7,703 bases of DNA from Balneolales bacterium (GTDB lineage Bacteria > Bacteroidota > Rhodothermia > Balneolales > Natronogracilivirgulaceae): NCBI GenBank assembly GCA_007131625.1, contig SLQC01000042.1, forward strand, positions 1 through 7,703, given 5' to 3'. Made by a program: the position numbers and the translations under genes. Positions 1 through 6,235 of the stretch are shown here, in pieces. The notes beneath the pieces are model-generated. The model made no database searches. It saw nothing but the letters and a program-made list of their open reading frames with translations, and was not told the origin of the DNA. Each line of letters opens with the position of its first letter. Within the stretch, counting starts at the first letter, position 1.

Positions 1-561
1 CAGAGTTAACACCATCTCTTTCTCCGGTTCAATGGCAATAGAAAAAAGTTTGGCATACTCGTGGACACCAGTTCCCCTGCCGGAAATAACCGTTCCGCCG
101 GCGGCACCGGCATCTTTTGAAGCATTGATAATCTTGTCACAGAATCCTTTGTTTACAATGGTTATAATCAGATCAAATTGTGCGGTTTCATCCATCGATT
201 TAAGCGGTTGATGTTTGGGTTTCTGTTTTATTTTCTGAATGTGTACGGCACCGGTAAACTTGGTTATGTCCAAAATAAAAGCAACTCCGTTACCCGGCTT
301 GCCCATTTTTACACTTTTACAGATTATATCCAGTACTTCTTCCGCATGTTCATCGGAAACGACCGTCAGCACGATGTCTTTAACTGGTTCCATGGGGATT
401 CCCCAAAAGGTTTTGCAGGAATTTGACTCGGTCCCTGTGCCCCGCAAAATGGTGGCACCTTCTGCGTGCTTCCGGCGGGAAGCCTTGATCAGTTTGGCAG
501 ATTGATCCTGGTTTACGATACTGATTATCAGTTTTTGACAATTTTTTAGCAGATCAATCAT
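1..561 (-). CDS. P-II family protein with two tandem PII-like domains (3' end beyond window)
   Basis: The frame is open for 187 codons from ATG 561-559 to the window edge, so the C-terminus is missing. Two related units are visible. Unit 1 (about residues 8-110) has ATILRGTGTE near 36-45 and GIPMEPVKDIVLTVV near 54-68. Unit 2 (about 128 onward) has GGTVISGRGTG at 155-165 and IAIEPEKEMVLTL at 175-187. GKPGNGVAF at 87-95 resembles a PII B-loop. PII proteins are cytosolic trimeric sensors of nucleotides and 2-oxoglutarate that control transporters and enzymes. In both units the segment after the GTG or GRG motif is short, so the classical tyrosine-bearing T-loop of GlnB/GlnK seems absent. AAGGA lies 8 nt upstream of the ATG, one of the few Shine-Dalgarno-like sites here. 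The start overlaps the stop of the DUF1538 remnant (ATGATTGA), which suggests translational coupling. Its ligand and target are unknown; control of the neighbouring DUF1538 membrane protein is an inference from gene order. Confidence 0.82.
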   Translation of the reverse strand, partial: MIDLLKNCQKLIISIVNQDQSAKLIKASRRKHAEGATILRGTGTESNSCKTFWGIPMEPVKDIVLTVVSDEHAEEVLDIICKSVKMGKPGNGVAFILDITKFTGAVHIQKIKQKPKHQPLKSMDETAQFDLIITIVNKGFCDKIINASKDAGAAGGTVISGRGTGVHEYAKLFSIAIEPEKEMVLTL

Positions 562-828
562 CACGTCGTTCCTTCCAGGCGTATAAAAGTCCAAGTATTA
601 GTACGGATAATATCGGCGCCAGCGCCACCAGCGCAATCATTCCGAAACTGTCGACCATAGGATCGCGATCAGCCATTACCTCACCGACACCAAGGGCAAT
701 CGCCATAATAAACGTTACGGTCATAGGCCCTGTAGCCAGATCACAGTGAACTGCAGCAGAAAGATAATAAGCGTGACAGGTATGATAGCCCAGATGACTT
801 CTTTTACAGTTTCCCGTACGTTTTGCAC
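554..828 (-). pseudogene. Collapsed DUF1538-like membrane protein gene (N- and C-terminal pieces only)
   Basis: Two short hydrophobic frames lie between recG and the PII-like gene. The first starts at GTG 828-826 and runs 35 residues to TGA 723-721, with VKEVIWAIIPVTLIIFLLQF, a typical beginning of a DUF1538 repeat. The second frame carries DLATGPMTVTFIMAIALGVG followed by DSFGMIALVALAPILSVLIL and a basic tail, ending at TGA 556-554. This matches the end of the family (a TGPxTV motif, then DSFG and a final membrane helix). The frames differ and the middle is absent: the whole locus is about 275 bp, while family members as I recall them exceed 200 residues. The simplest reading is an internal deletion that shifted the frame. 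Both frames look plausible around 745-765, so the junction is probably there. The C-terminal piece also has its own ATG at 724-722, overlapping the first stop as ATGA. DUF1538 proteins are predicted integral membrane proteins, possibly transporters, often beside PII-like genes as I recall. An assembly or sequencing error is the main alternative. Confidence 0.65.
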
Positions 829-897
829 AATTCGAAATTACAGGGTTGGTGACAGATGATGGAATTACCGGAATATTGGTGAATTTCGTCCTTATAA

Positions 898-925
898 ACC
901 AGAAGTGAGGTGATAAAGTTCTGGT
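898..925 (-). terminator. Weak hairpin just after recG, possible terminator
   Basis: Read on the minus strand, ACCAGAA and TTCTGGT form a perfect 7-bp stem around a 14-nt loop. It starts 7 nt after the recG stop codon and is followed by TTTATAA. The stem is short, the loop is long and the U-run is poor, so it could be a weak terminator, an mRNA 3'-end stabiliser or chance. Confidence 0.3.
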
Positions 926-931
926 AACAAA

Positions 932-3007
932 TCAACTGATCCGGAAAAATTTCTTTTTCTCTTCAAGGTGTGGTAAGAACGCTTTTTTCAATTCCCGATG
1001 AGTCGGGTCGTTAAGGTGTGGGTCTTTTGCAAGTAGTTCAATCGCAGTCTGTTTCGCTCGTTCAAGCAGATACTGATCGGAAAGGATGTCTGCATAACGG
1101 AATTCGGGCAGACCGCTCTGGCGGGTTCCCAGAAAATCCCCCGGTCCCCTTAGTTTCAGGTCAGCTTCGGCAATCCGGAAACCGTCGGAGGTCTCCTCCA
1201 TGGTGGCCAGGCGGCTGCGGGCTTCCTTGCTCTGGCGTACATCGGTCATGAGCAGACAATAGCTCTGTCGTTCTCCCCGGCCGATCCGGCCTCGGAGCTG
1301 ATGTAGCTGGGAGAGCCCGAATCGCTCAGCATGCTCGACAACCATGATCGAAGCGTTGGGCACATTGACCCCGACTTCGATAACTGTAGTGGAGACAAGT
1401 ATTTGAATCTGGTTTTTCATAAAACCCCGCATTACAGCCTCTTTTTCATCCAAGGTCATGCGGCCGTGCAGCAGTCCGACTGTATGGTCAGGAAAATCGA
1501 ACCGGACCTGGTCAAACCCCTCAGTGGCGTTTTTCAGGTCCATCGCCTCCGATTCTTCAATAAGAGGGTATACGACATAGATTTGGCCACCATCCTGCAA
1601 TTGACGGTTCATCAGATAGTATGCTTCTTTGCGTTCGCTTTCCCTTAATATATTCGTGCGTACCGTTTTGCGGCCAGGTGGAAGGTCGCGAATAACAGAA
1701 AGATCGAGGTCACTGTACAGGGTCATGGCCAGTGACCGGGGGATGGGGGTAGCTGACATGACCATAATATGTGGATGCTCACCTTTGTCACGTAGCAACG
1801 CGCGTTGAGACACCCCGAAACGGTGCTGCTCGTCGATGATAGCGAGTCCGAGACGGTGAAACCGGATAGCATCCTGAATCACAGCATGGGTGCCGATGAC
1901 AATATTAGCGGTGCCACCGGCGATGTCGGACAAAATATCGTCACGAAGCGCCTTTTTCTGATTACCGGTGATGAGCCGGATATTTACACCCAGCGGTGAA
2001 AGCCAATGATCAAACGTGTGAAAATGCTGTTCAGCAAGAATTTCCGTAGGAGCCATCATCGCCGCCTGATAGCCGTTGTCTATGGCCATGAGTATGGCGC
2101 CGATGGCTACCACTGTTTTCCCCGAGCCGACATCTCCCTGCAACAGGCGATTCATTTGACAGCCGGATCGCAAATCCTTTTTGATATCCGTAAGCGCATT
2201 TTTTTGACCCGATGTCAGTTCAAACGGGAGTACGGCATTAAAAAATTTACTGGTCAGGGGTTTGGTACGGCCCATTACAGGACCGGGAGCCTTGTCGAAT
2301 ACTTCTTTTTTCAGAGAAACGACACTCAGTTCAAAAAGGAAAAGTTCTTCAAACTTAAAGCGTTCCAGTGCTTTTATGTGCTTTTCGGGAGATTCAGGTT
2401 CGTGTATCCACCGAAAAGCGGTATTTCGTTCGGGGAGTTGAAAGCGTTTGAGGACTTCATCGGGGAGGAACTCCTGGAAACGGATGCGATCAAGTGTGAA
2501 GAGTATCCATTTTTTTAGGAGTCCGGATGTGATATAGGCGTCGCGAAAAGAACGATTTCCGGGATATACCGGTACTATCCGGGCGAAAGATTGGTCGTCG
2601 CTGGAATCCGTCCCGGAGAATTGTTCTACTTCCGGGTGTGCCATGGACAAAAAACGACCATATCGTTTTACAGTACCGAAAAAAGCGGCATCGGAACCTA
2701 TTTTGAGAGTTTTTTTAAAATAGGATATACCTTTGAACCAGACCCCTTTCAACTGACCGGTTTCATCCTGAAGAATAGCTTCCAGCCGTTTTTTTCTGCC
2801 GAACCCACTTTCCCTGACTGAGGTGATTTTACCAATCACCGTAACTTTCTCACCGCTGCCGTGCAATTGACGAATACCGAGAACTTTTCTACGGTCAATA
2901 TAGGTTCTCGGGAACAACTGGACGAGTTGATCGGGTGTTTTGACGCCCGATTCATGCAGCGCTTTATCCCTTTCAGGGCTTATTCCGTTAATGTCGGTTA
3001 ATTTCAA
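932..3007 (-). CDS. recG: ATP-dependent DNA helicase RecG
   Basis: RecG is a monomeric superfamily 2 translocase that reverses stalled replication forks and migrates branches of Holliday junctions, D-loops and R-loops. The 691-residue product has the usual family length. Residues 1-50 carry the N-terminal helical segment with GVKTPDQLVQLFPRTYIDRR. An OB-fold wedge domain spans about 52-130 (VTVIGKITSV onward). The helicase core follows: Walker A GDVGSGKT 291-298, APTEILAEQH 319-328, DEQH box 392-395, SATPIPRSLAMT 418-429, TTVIEVGVNVP 540-550 and motif VI QLHQLRGRIGRGE 567-579. The TIEADLKLRGPG-like segment (AEADLKLRGPGDFLGTRQSG, about 613-632) is also typical. The start is TTG at 3007-3005. 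An in-frame TAA lies two codons upstream and no later start would keep the conserved N-terminus, so TTG is well supported. No clear ribosome binding site is seen. The gene is divergent from rpsL and reads toward the DUF1538 remnant and PII-like gene. Nothing essential is missing. Confidence 0.97.
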   Translation of the reverse strand: MKLTDINGISPERDKALHESGVKTPDQLVQLFPRTYIDRRKVLGIRQLHGSGEKVTVIGKITSVRESGFGRKKRLEAILQDETGQLKGVWFKGISYFKKTLKIGSDAAFFGTVKRYGRFLSMAHPEVEQFSGTDSSDDQSFARIVPVYPGNRSFRDAYITSGLLKKWILFTLDRIRFQEFLPDEVLKRFQLPERNTAFRWIHEPESPEKHIKALERFKFEELFLFELSVVSLKKEVFDKAPGPVMGRTKPLTSKFFNAVLPFELTSGQKNALTDIKKDLRSGCQMNRLLQGDVGSGKTVVAIGAILMAIDNGYQAAMMAPTEILAEQHFHTFDHWLSPLGVNIRLITGNQKKALRDDILSDIAGGTANIVIGTHAVIQDAIRFHRLGLAIIDEQHRFGVSQRALLRDKGEHPHIMVMSATPIPRSLAMTLYSDLDLSVIRDLPPGRKTVRTNILRESERKEAYYLMNRQLQDGGQIYVVYPLIEESEAMDLKNATEGFDQVRFDFPDHTVGLLHGRMTLDEKEAVMRGFMKNQIQILVSTTVIEVGVNVPNASIMVVEHAERFGLSQLHQLRGRIGRGERQSYCLLMTDVRQSKEARSRLATMEETSDGFRIAEADLKLRGPGDFLGTRQSGLPEFRYADILSDQYLLERAKQTAIELLAKDPHLNDPTHRELKKAFLPHLEEKKKFFRIS

Positions 3008-3014
3008 CTGTTAT

Positions 3015-3030
3015 ACTGATATATATCGGT
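3015..3030. repeat. A/T-rich near-palindrome upstream of recG
   Basis: ACTGATATATATCGGT is a 16-bp inverted repeat with one imperfect pair; its core GATATATATC (3018-3027) is a perfect palindrome. It lies 7-22 bp upstream of the recG TTG codon, where it could be an operator or part of the recG leader. Short A/T palindromes arise easily by chance, so function is only a possibility. Confidence 0.3.
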
Positions 3031-3120
3031 TATTGTATTCAAGTTAATACGGTATCGTAAAAATCGGTAAATGGTAGAGGTATCCGGTAGTAAACAGCAT
3101 AAATAAATATTTCGGGTTGA

Positions 3121-3137
3121 ATCTATTTGCAATAGAT
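3121..3137. repeat. Perfect 7-bp inverted repeat over the predicted rpsL -33 element
   Basis: ATCTATT and AATAGAT are exact reverse complements separated by TGC. The TTTG that fits a Bacteroidota -33 element (3126-3129) lies inside this inverted repeat. A protein bound here would compete with RNA polymerase, so it is a candidate operator for the str operon. It lies within the 188-bp gap between recG and rpsL and could also affect recG. Confidence 0.4.
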
Positions 3138-3158
3138 AACAGGAATTCCATATATTTG
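3126..3158 (+). promoter_or_regulatory. Predicted Bacteroidota-type promoter of the rpsL operon
   Basis: TTTG at 3126-3129 and TATATTTG at 3151-3158 match the -33 (TTTG) and -7 (TAnnTTTG) elements of the Bacteroidota housekeeping sigma factor, with a 21-bp spacer inside the usual range. Transcription would begin around 3163-3167, giving a leader of about 30 nt before rpsL. No better candidate was seen on this strand between recG and rpsL. No equally good promoter was found for recG on the opposite strand. Confidence 0.6.
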
Positions 3159-3195
3159 CAGACTCTTTAACATCCATGACCAAACAGAAACAACC

Positions 3196-3570
3196 GTGCC
3201 AACGATACAGCAGTTAATCCGTAAAGGCAGAAAGAACAAAACTAAGAAAACTACAGCTCCTGCGCTACAAAACAGCCCGCAGCGCCGCGGGGTGTGTACG
3301 CGTGTCTACACAACTACACCCAAAAAGCCTAATTCGGCATTGCGTAAAGTAGCTCGTGTTCGTCTAACAAACGGAATTGAAGTAACAGCCTATATCCCCG
3401 GAGAAGGGCATAATCTACAGGAGCACAGCATTGTGCTTATCCGTGGCGGACGGGTGAAGGATTTACCGGGTGTGCGTTATCACATTGTCCGGGGTGCACT
3501 GGATACCGCAGGTGTTGATGACCGACGACAACGTAGAAGCCTGTATGGTGCTAAAAGGCCCAAACAGTAA
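3196..3570 (+). CDS. rpsL: 30S ribosomal protein S12
   Basis: S12 sits at the decoding centre of the 30S subunit and contributes to the accuracy of tRNA selection. The product has 124 residues, the family's usual length, and begins with the classic MPTIQQLIRKGR. The start codon is GTG at 3196, fixed by this conserved N-terminus; the ATG at 3176 is out of frame. TTTPKKPNSALRKVARVRLT at 39-58 holds the loop with Lys43 and Lys44, and GRVKDLPGVRYH at 85-96 contains Lys88, Asp89 (the residue methylthiolated by RimO in species with that enzyme) and Pro91. The residues usually altered in streptomycin resistance are therefore the ancestral ones. No Shine-Dalgarno sequence precedes the start. It is the first gene of the str operon, 36 bp before rpsG. 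Confidence 0.98.
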   Translation: MPTIQQLIRKGRKNKTKKTTAPALQNSPQRRGVCTRVYTTTPKKPNSALRKVARVRLTNGIEVTAYIPGEGHNLQEHSIVLIRGGRVKDLPGVRYHIVRGALDTAGVDDRRQRRSLYGAKRPKQ

Positions 3571-3606
3571 GGGTTTTGTAATGTTAACTTTTTAGTTATT
3601 TGACCA

Positions 3607-4074
3607 ATGCGAAGAAGAAGTGCCGAAAAAAGAATTGTAAAGCCAGATCCGGATTTTGCAGATAAATCTGTTTCCCGGTTCATAAACTGTCTGATGAAAG
3701 ACGGCAAGAAAACTACGGCTCGTAATATACTGAAACAGGCTTTTTCGGTGATTGAAGAAAAAACGGGCAAAATCGGGATCGATGTGTTTAAAGATGCACT
3801 GAATAATACTGCTCCTGTTATTGAAGTAAAAAGCCGCCGGGTTGGCGGTTCTACATACCAGGTCCCTGTTGAGGTCCGGCCGGAACGAAGCACAGCTCTT
3901 AGTATGCGCTGGCTGATCCGGTCCGCCAAAGCCAGAAATGACAAATCAATGTCAGCGCGCCTTGCACGCGAGATTATGGATGCAGCAAATAATGAAGGTG
4001 GCGCCGTTCGCAAGAAGGATGAAACCCACCGAATGGCCGAAGCCAACAAGGCCTTCGCTCATTTTCGATTTTAG
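3607..4074 (+). CDS. rpsG: 30S ribosomal protein S7
   Basis: S7 nucleates folding of the 3' major domain of 16S rRNA and lies in the 30S head near the E site. The product is 155 residues, the normal bacterial length. It starts MRRRSAEKR and shows SRFINCLMKDGKKTTARNI (23-41), the beta-hairpin region with RRVGGSTYQVPVEVRPERS (77-95), RWLIRSAKAR (101-110) and a C-terminal segment with KKDETHRMAEANKAFAHFRF. The ATG start at 3607 agrees with the family N-terminus, and no Shine-Dalgarno sequence is visible. In E. coli S7 represses the str operon by binding the rpsL-rpsG spacer. Here that spacer is only 36 bp, so the same structure probably does not fit and any feedback would need another site. fusA follows after 20 bp. 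Confidence 0.98.
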   Translation: MRRRSAEKRIVKPDPDFADKSVSRFINCLMKDGKKTTARNILKQAFSVIEEKTGKIGIDVFKDALNNTAPVIEVKSRRVGGSTYQVPVEVRPERSTALSMRWLIRSAKARNDKSMSARLAREIMDAANNEGGAVRKKDETHRMAEANKAFAHFRF

Positions 4075-4094
4075 AATTTACGTATAAGAACAAC

Positions 4095-6203
4095 ATGTCA
4101 GCGACTGCAGCAAGCAATAAGAAAGTTATCGAGCAGATAAAGAAGACGCGTAATATCGGTATCATGGCCCACATTGATGCCGGTAAGACGACGACGACCG
4201 AACGCATTCTGTTTTATACCGGTATCAGTCACCGTTTGGGAGAGGTCCACGACGGAGCGGCCACCATGGACTGGATGGAACAGGAACGGGAACGGGGTAT
4301 CACAATTACCTCAGCCGCTACCACCTGTTACTGGAACGATCATCGCATCAATATTATCGACACCCCCGGCCACGTGGACTTTACCGTGGAGGTAGAGCGA
4401 TCCCTTCGGATTCTGGATGGTGCCGTTGCCGTTTTTTGTGCTGTGGGAGCTGTACAGCCTCAGTCGGAAACCGTGTGGCGCCAGGCCAACAAATACGGAG
4501 TGCCCCGCATGGCTTTTGTTAACAAAATGGATCGCACCGGCGCCGACTTTTACAATGTGATCGAACAGATGAAGATCCGGTTGAAAGCCACACCTGTTCC
4601 GCTCCAGATTCCAATCGGTTCGGAAGACAACTTCCGGGGCGTTGTGGATCTTATGAGCATGCGTGCTTTTATCTGGGATGATGAAACTCAGGGCAAGGCA
4701 TTTGAAGAAAATGAGATTCCGGAAGATCTTCGCGAAAAAGCAGAAGAATTGCGTAAAGTGATGATCGAGTCAATCGCCGATTACGACGATACACTCATGG
4801 AAAAATATCTCATGGAAGAGGATATTTCTGAGGGAGAGATGGAGTTGGCGCTGCGCAAGGCTACACTTGATCTGAGTATTACCCCGGTACTTTGTGGTTC
4901 CGCTTTCAAGAATAAAGGGGTACAGACGTTGCTTAATTGTATTGTGAAATACATGCCGTCCCCAATGGATGTTGACGCCATTGAAGGCTCATCACCTGAC
5001 AATCCCGAAGAGAAAAGAACGCGCCGTACCAGTACCGAAGAGCCATTTTCCGCACTTGCTTTTAAAATCATGACAGATCCCTATGTCGGAAAACTGACAT
5101 TTATTCGTGTCTACTCAGGTGAATTGACGGCAGGTTCCTATGTGCTGAATGCATCAACCGGCAAGAAAGAGCGTATCGGCCGGCTCCTCAAAATGCATGC
5201 CAATTCAAAAGAAGATATCGAAAGCGTACGCGCTGGTGATATCTGTGCTGTCGTCGGCATCAAAAGCGTGCATACCGGCGACACGCTTTGTAGTGAAAAG
5301 TCACCAATTCTTCTGGAGCAGATGGTCTTCCCTGAACCGGTTATCAAACTTGCCGTTGAACCGAAGACCAAAGCCGACAACGACAAACTGACCACCGGAC
5401 TCGCCAAACTGGCGGAAGAGGACCCCACTTTTAAGGTGAAAGTGGACGATGAGACGGCACAGACTACGATTGCTGGTATGGGTGAACTTCACCTGGAAGT
5501 CATTGTCGATCGTCTAAAGCGTGAATTCAAGGTGGAAGCCAATGTTGGTCAACCCCAGGTATCATACCGTGAAGCGATCACAAAATCGGTAATCCACCGT
5601 GAAATCTACAAGAAACAGACAGGTGGAAGAGGTAAATTTGCCGATATTCAATTTGAAATCATTCCGATCGAAGGTAACACCGGATTTGAATTTGTCGATG
5701 AAATCAGAGGTGGTAATATTCCTCGTGAATTCATTTCATCCGTGGAAAAAGGGTTCAAGGCAGCTCTTTCTACCGGTGTATTGGCTAATTACACCGTCGA
5801 GGGTGTAAAAGTAAGAATATTTGACGGATCGTATCATGATGTTGACTCTGATGCCATAAGCTTTGAAATGTGCGCAAAAATAGGTTTCAAGGCAGCTGCA
5901 CGCAAAGCATCACCTATTTTACTCGAACCTGTGATGAAAGTGGAAGTTATTACTCCGGAAGAGTATATGGGTGATATCATCGGTGACCTTAACAGTCGTC
6001 GCGGAGTCATCGGTAAAATGGATAATCGGATTGAAGGCTCCGTAATCGATGCGGAAGTACCCCTTTCCGAAATGTTTGGTTATTCCACTCATTTACGATC
6101 ACTGTCTCAAGGCCGTGCAGTTTATTCTATGGAGTTTGAAAAATATGCACCGGTTCCTGAATCGGTCGCAAAAGAAGTTATTGAAGACAAAATTAAATTG
6201 TAA
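4095..6203 (+). CDS. fusA: Translation elongation factor G (EF-G)
   Basis: EF-G is the GTPase that drives translocation of tRNAs and mRNA after peptide bond formation, and with ribosome recycling factor splits ribosomes. The 702-residue product is full length. G-domain motifs are AHIDAGKT (25-32), RGITI in switch I (67-71), DTPGH (89-93, with His93 used in GTP hydrolysis) and NKMD (143-146). After the G' insertion come domain II (from about 310), domain III (about 415-490), domain IV with QTGGRGKFA near 508-516, and domain V ending before KEVIEDKIKL. As the copy within the str operon it is expected to be the canonical translocase and not a specialised paralogue. The start has no Shine-Dalgarno sequence but fits the short N-terminal extension common in the family. 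Lysine is mainly AAA (roughly two thirds). A 14-bp tandem duplication begins at its last codons. Confidence 0.98.
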   Translation: MSATAASNKKVIEQIKKTRNIGIMAHIDAGKTTTTERILFYTGISHRLGEVHDGAATMDWMEQERERGITITSAATTCYWNDHRINIIDTPGHVDFTVEVERSLRILDGAVAVFCAVGAVQPQSETVWRQANKYGVPRMAFVNKMDRTGADFYNVIEQMKIRLKATPVPLQIPIGSEDNFRGVVDLMSMRAFIWDDETQGKAFEENEIPEDLREKAEELRKVMIESIADYDDTLMEKYLMEEDISEGEMELALRKATLDLSITPVLCGSAFKNKGVQTLLNCIVKYMPSPMDVDAIEGSSPDNPEEKRTRRTSTEEPFSALAFKIMTDPYVGKLTFIRVYSGELTAGSYVLNASTGKKERIGRLLKMHANSKEDIESVRAGDICAVVGIKSVHTGDTLCSEKSPILLEQMVFPEPVIKLAVEPKTKADNDKLTTGLAKLAEEDPTFKVKVDDETAQTTIAGMGELHLEVIVDRLKREFKVEANVGQPQVSYREAITKSVIHREIYKKQTGGRGKFADIQFEIIPIEGNTGFEFVDEIRGGNIPREFISSVEKGFKAALSTGVLANYTVEGVKVRIFDGSYHDVDSDAISFEMCAKIGFKAAARKASPILLEPVMKVEVITPEEYMGDIIGDLNSRRGVIGKMDNRIEGSVIDAEVPLSEMFGYSTHLRSLSQGRAVYSMEFEKYAPVPESVAKEVIEDKIKL

Positions 6204-6222
6204 AGCACAAATTGTAAAGAAC
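6195..6222 (+). repeat. 14-bp tandem duplication spanning the fusA stop
   Basis: AAATTGTAAAGCAC (6195-6208) is followed immediately by AAATTGTAAAGAAC (6209-6222), identical at 13 of 14 positions. The first copy contains the last two fusA sense codons and the TAA stop (6201-6203). The second lies in the fusA-tuf spacer and puts a TAA in another frame. It makes up much of the 32-bp spacer and looks like a replication-slippage product. Confidence 0.85.
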
Positions 6223-6235
6223 AAGACGTTTAGCT

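Noticed and set aside
178..505. Two overlapping plus-strand open frames of 82 and 88 codons
   Set aside because: They are antisense to the PII-like gene, whose minus-strand frame has clear duplicated family motifs; the plus-strand products resemble nothing and are low complexity.
2006..2518. 170-codon plus-strand open frame inside recG
   Set aside because: It lies entirely opposite the RecG core, including the Walker A region, and has no recognisable motif. It is a shadow frame.
3480..4049. 189-codon minus-strand open frame across the rpsL end and rpsG
   Set aside because: It is antisense to two universally conserved ribosomal protein genes, is serine/arginine/leucine-rich as expected from a complementary frame, and bridges the intergenic spacer.
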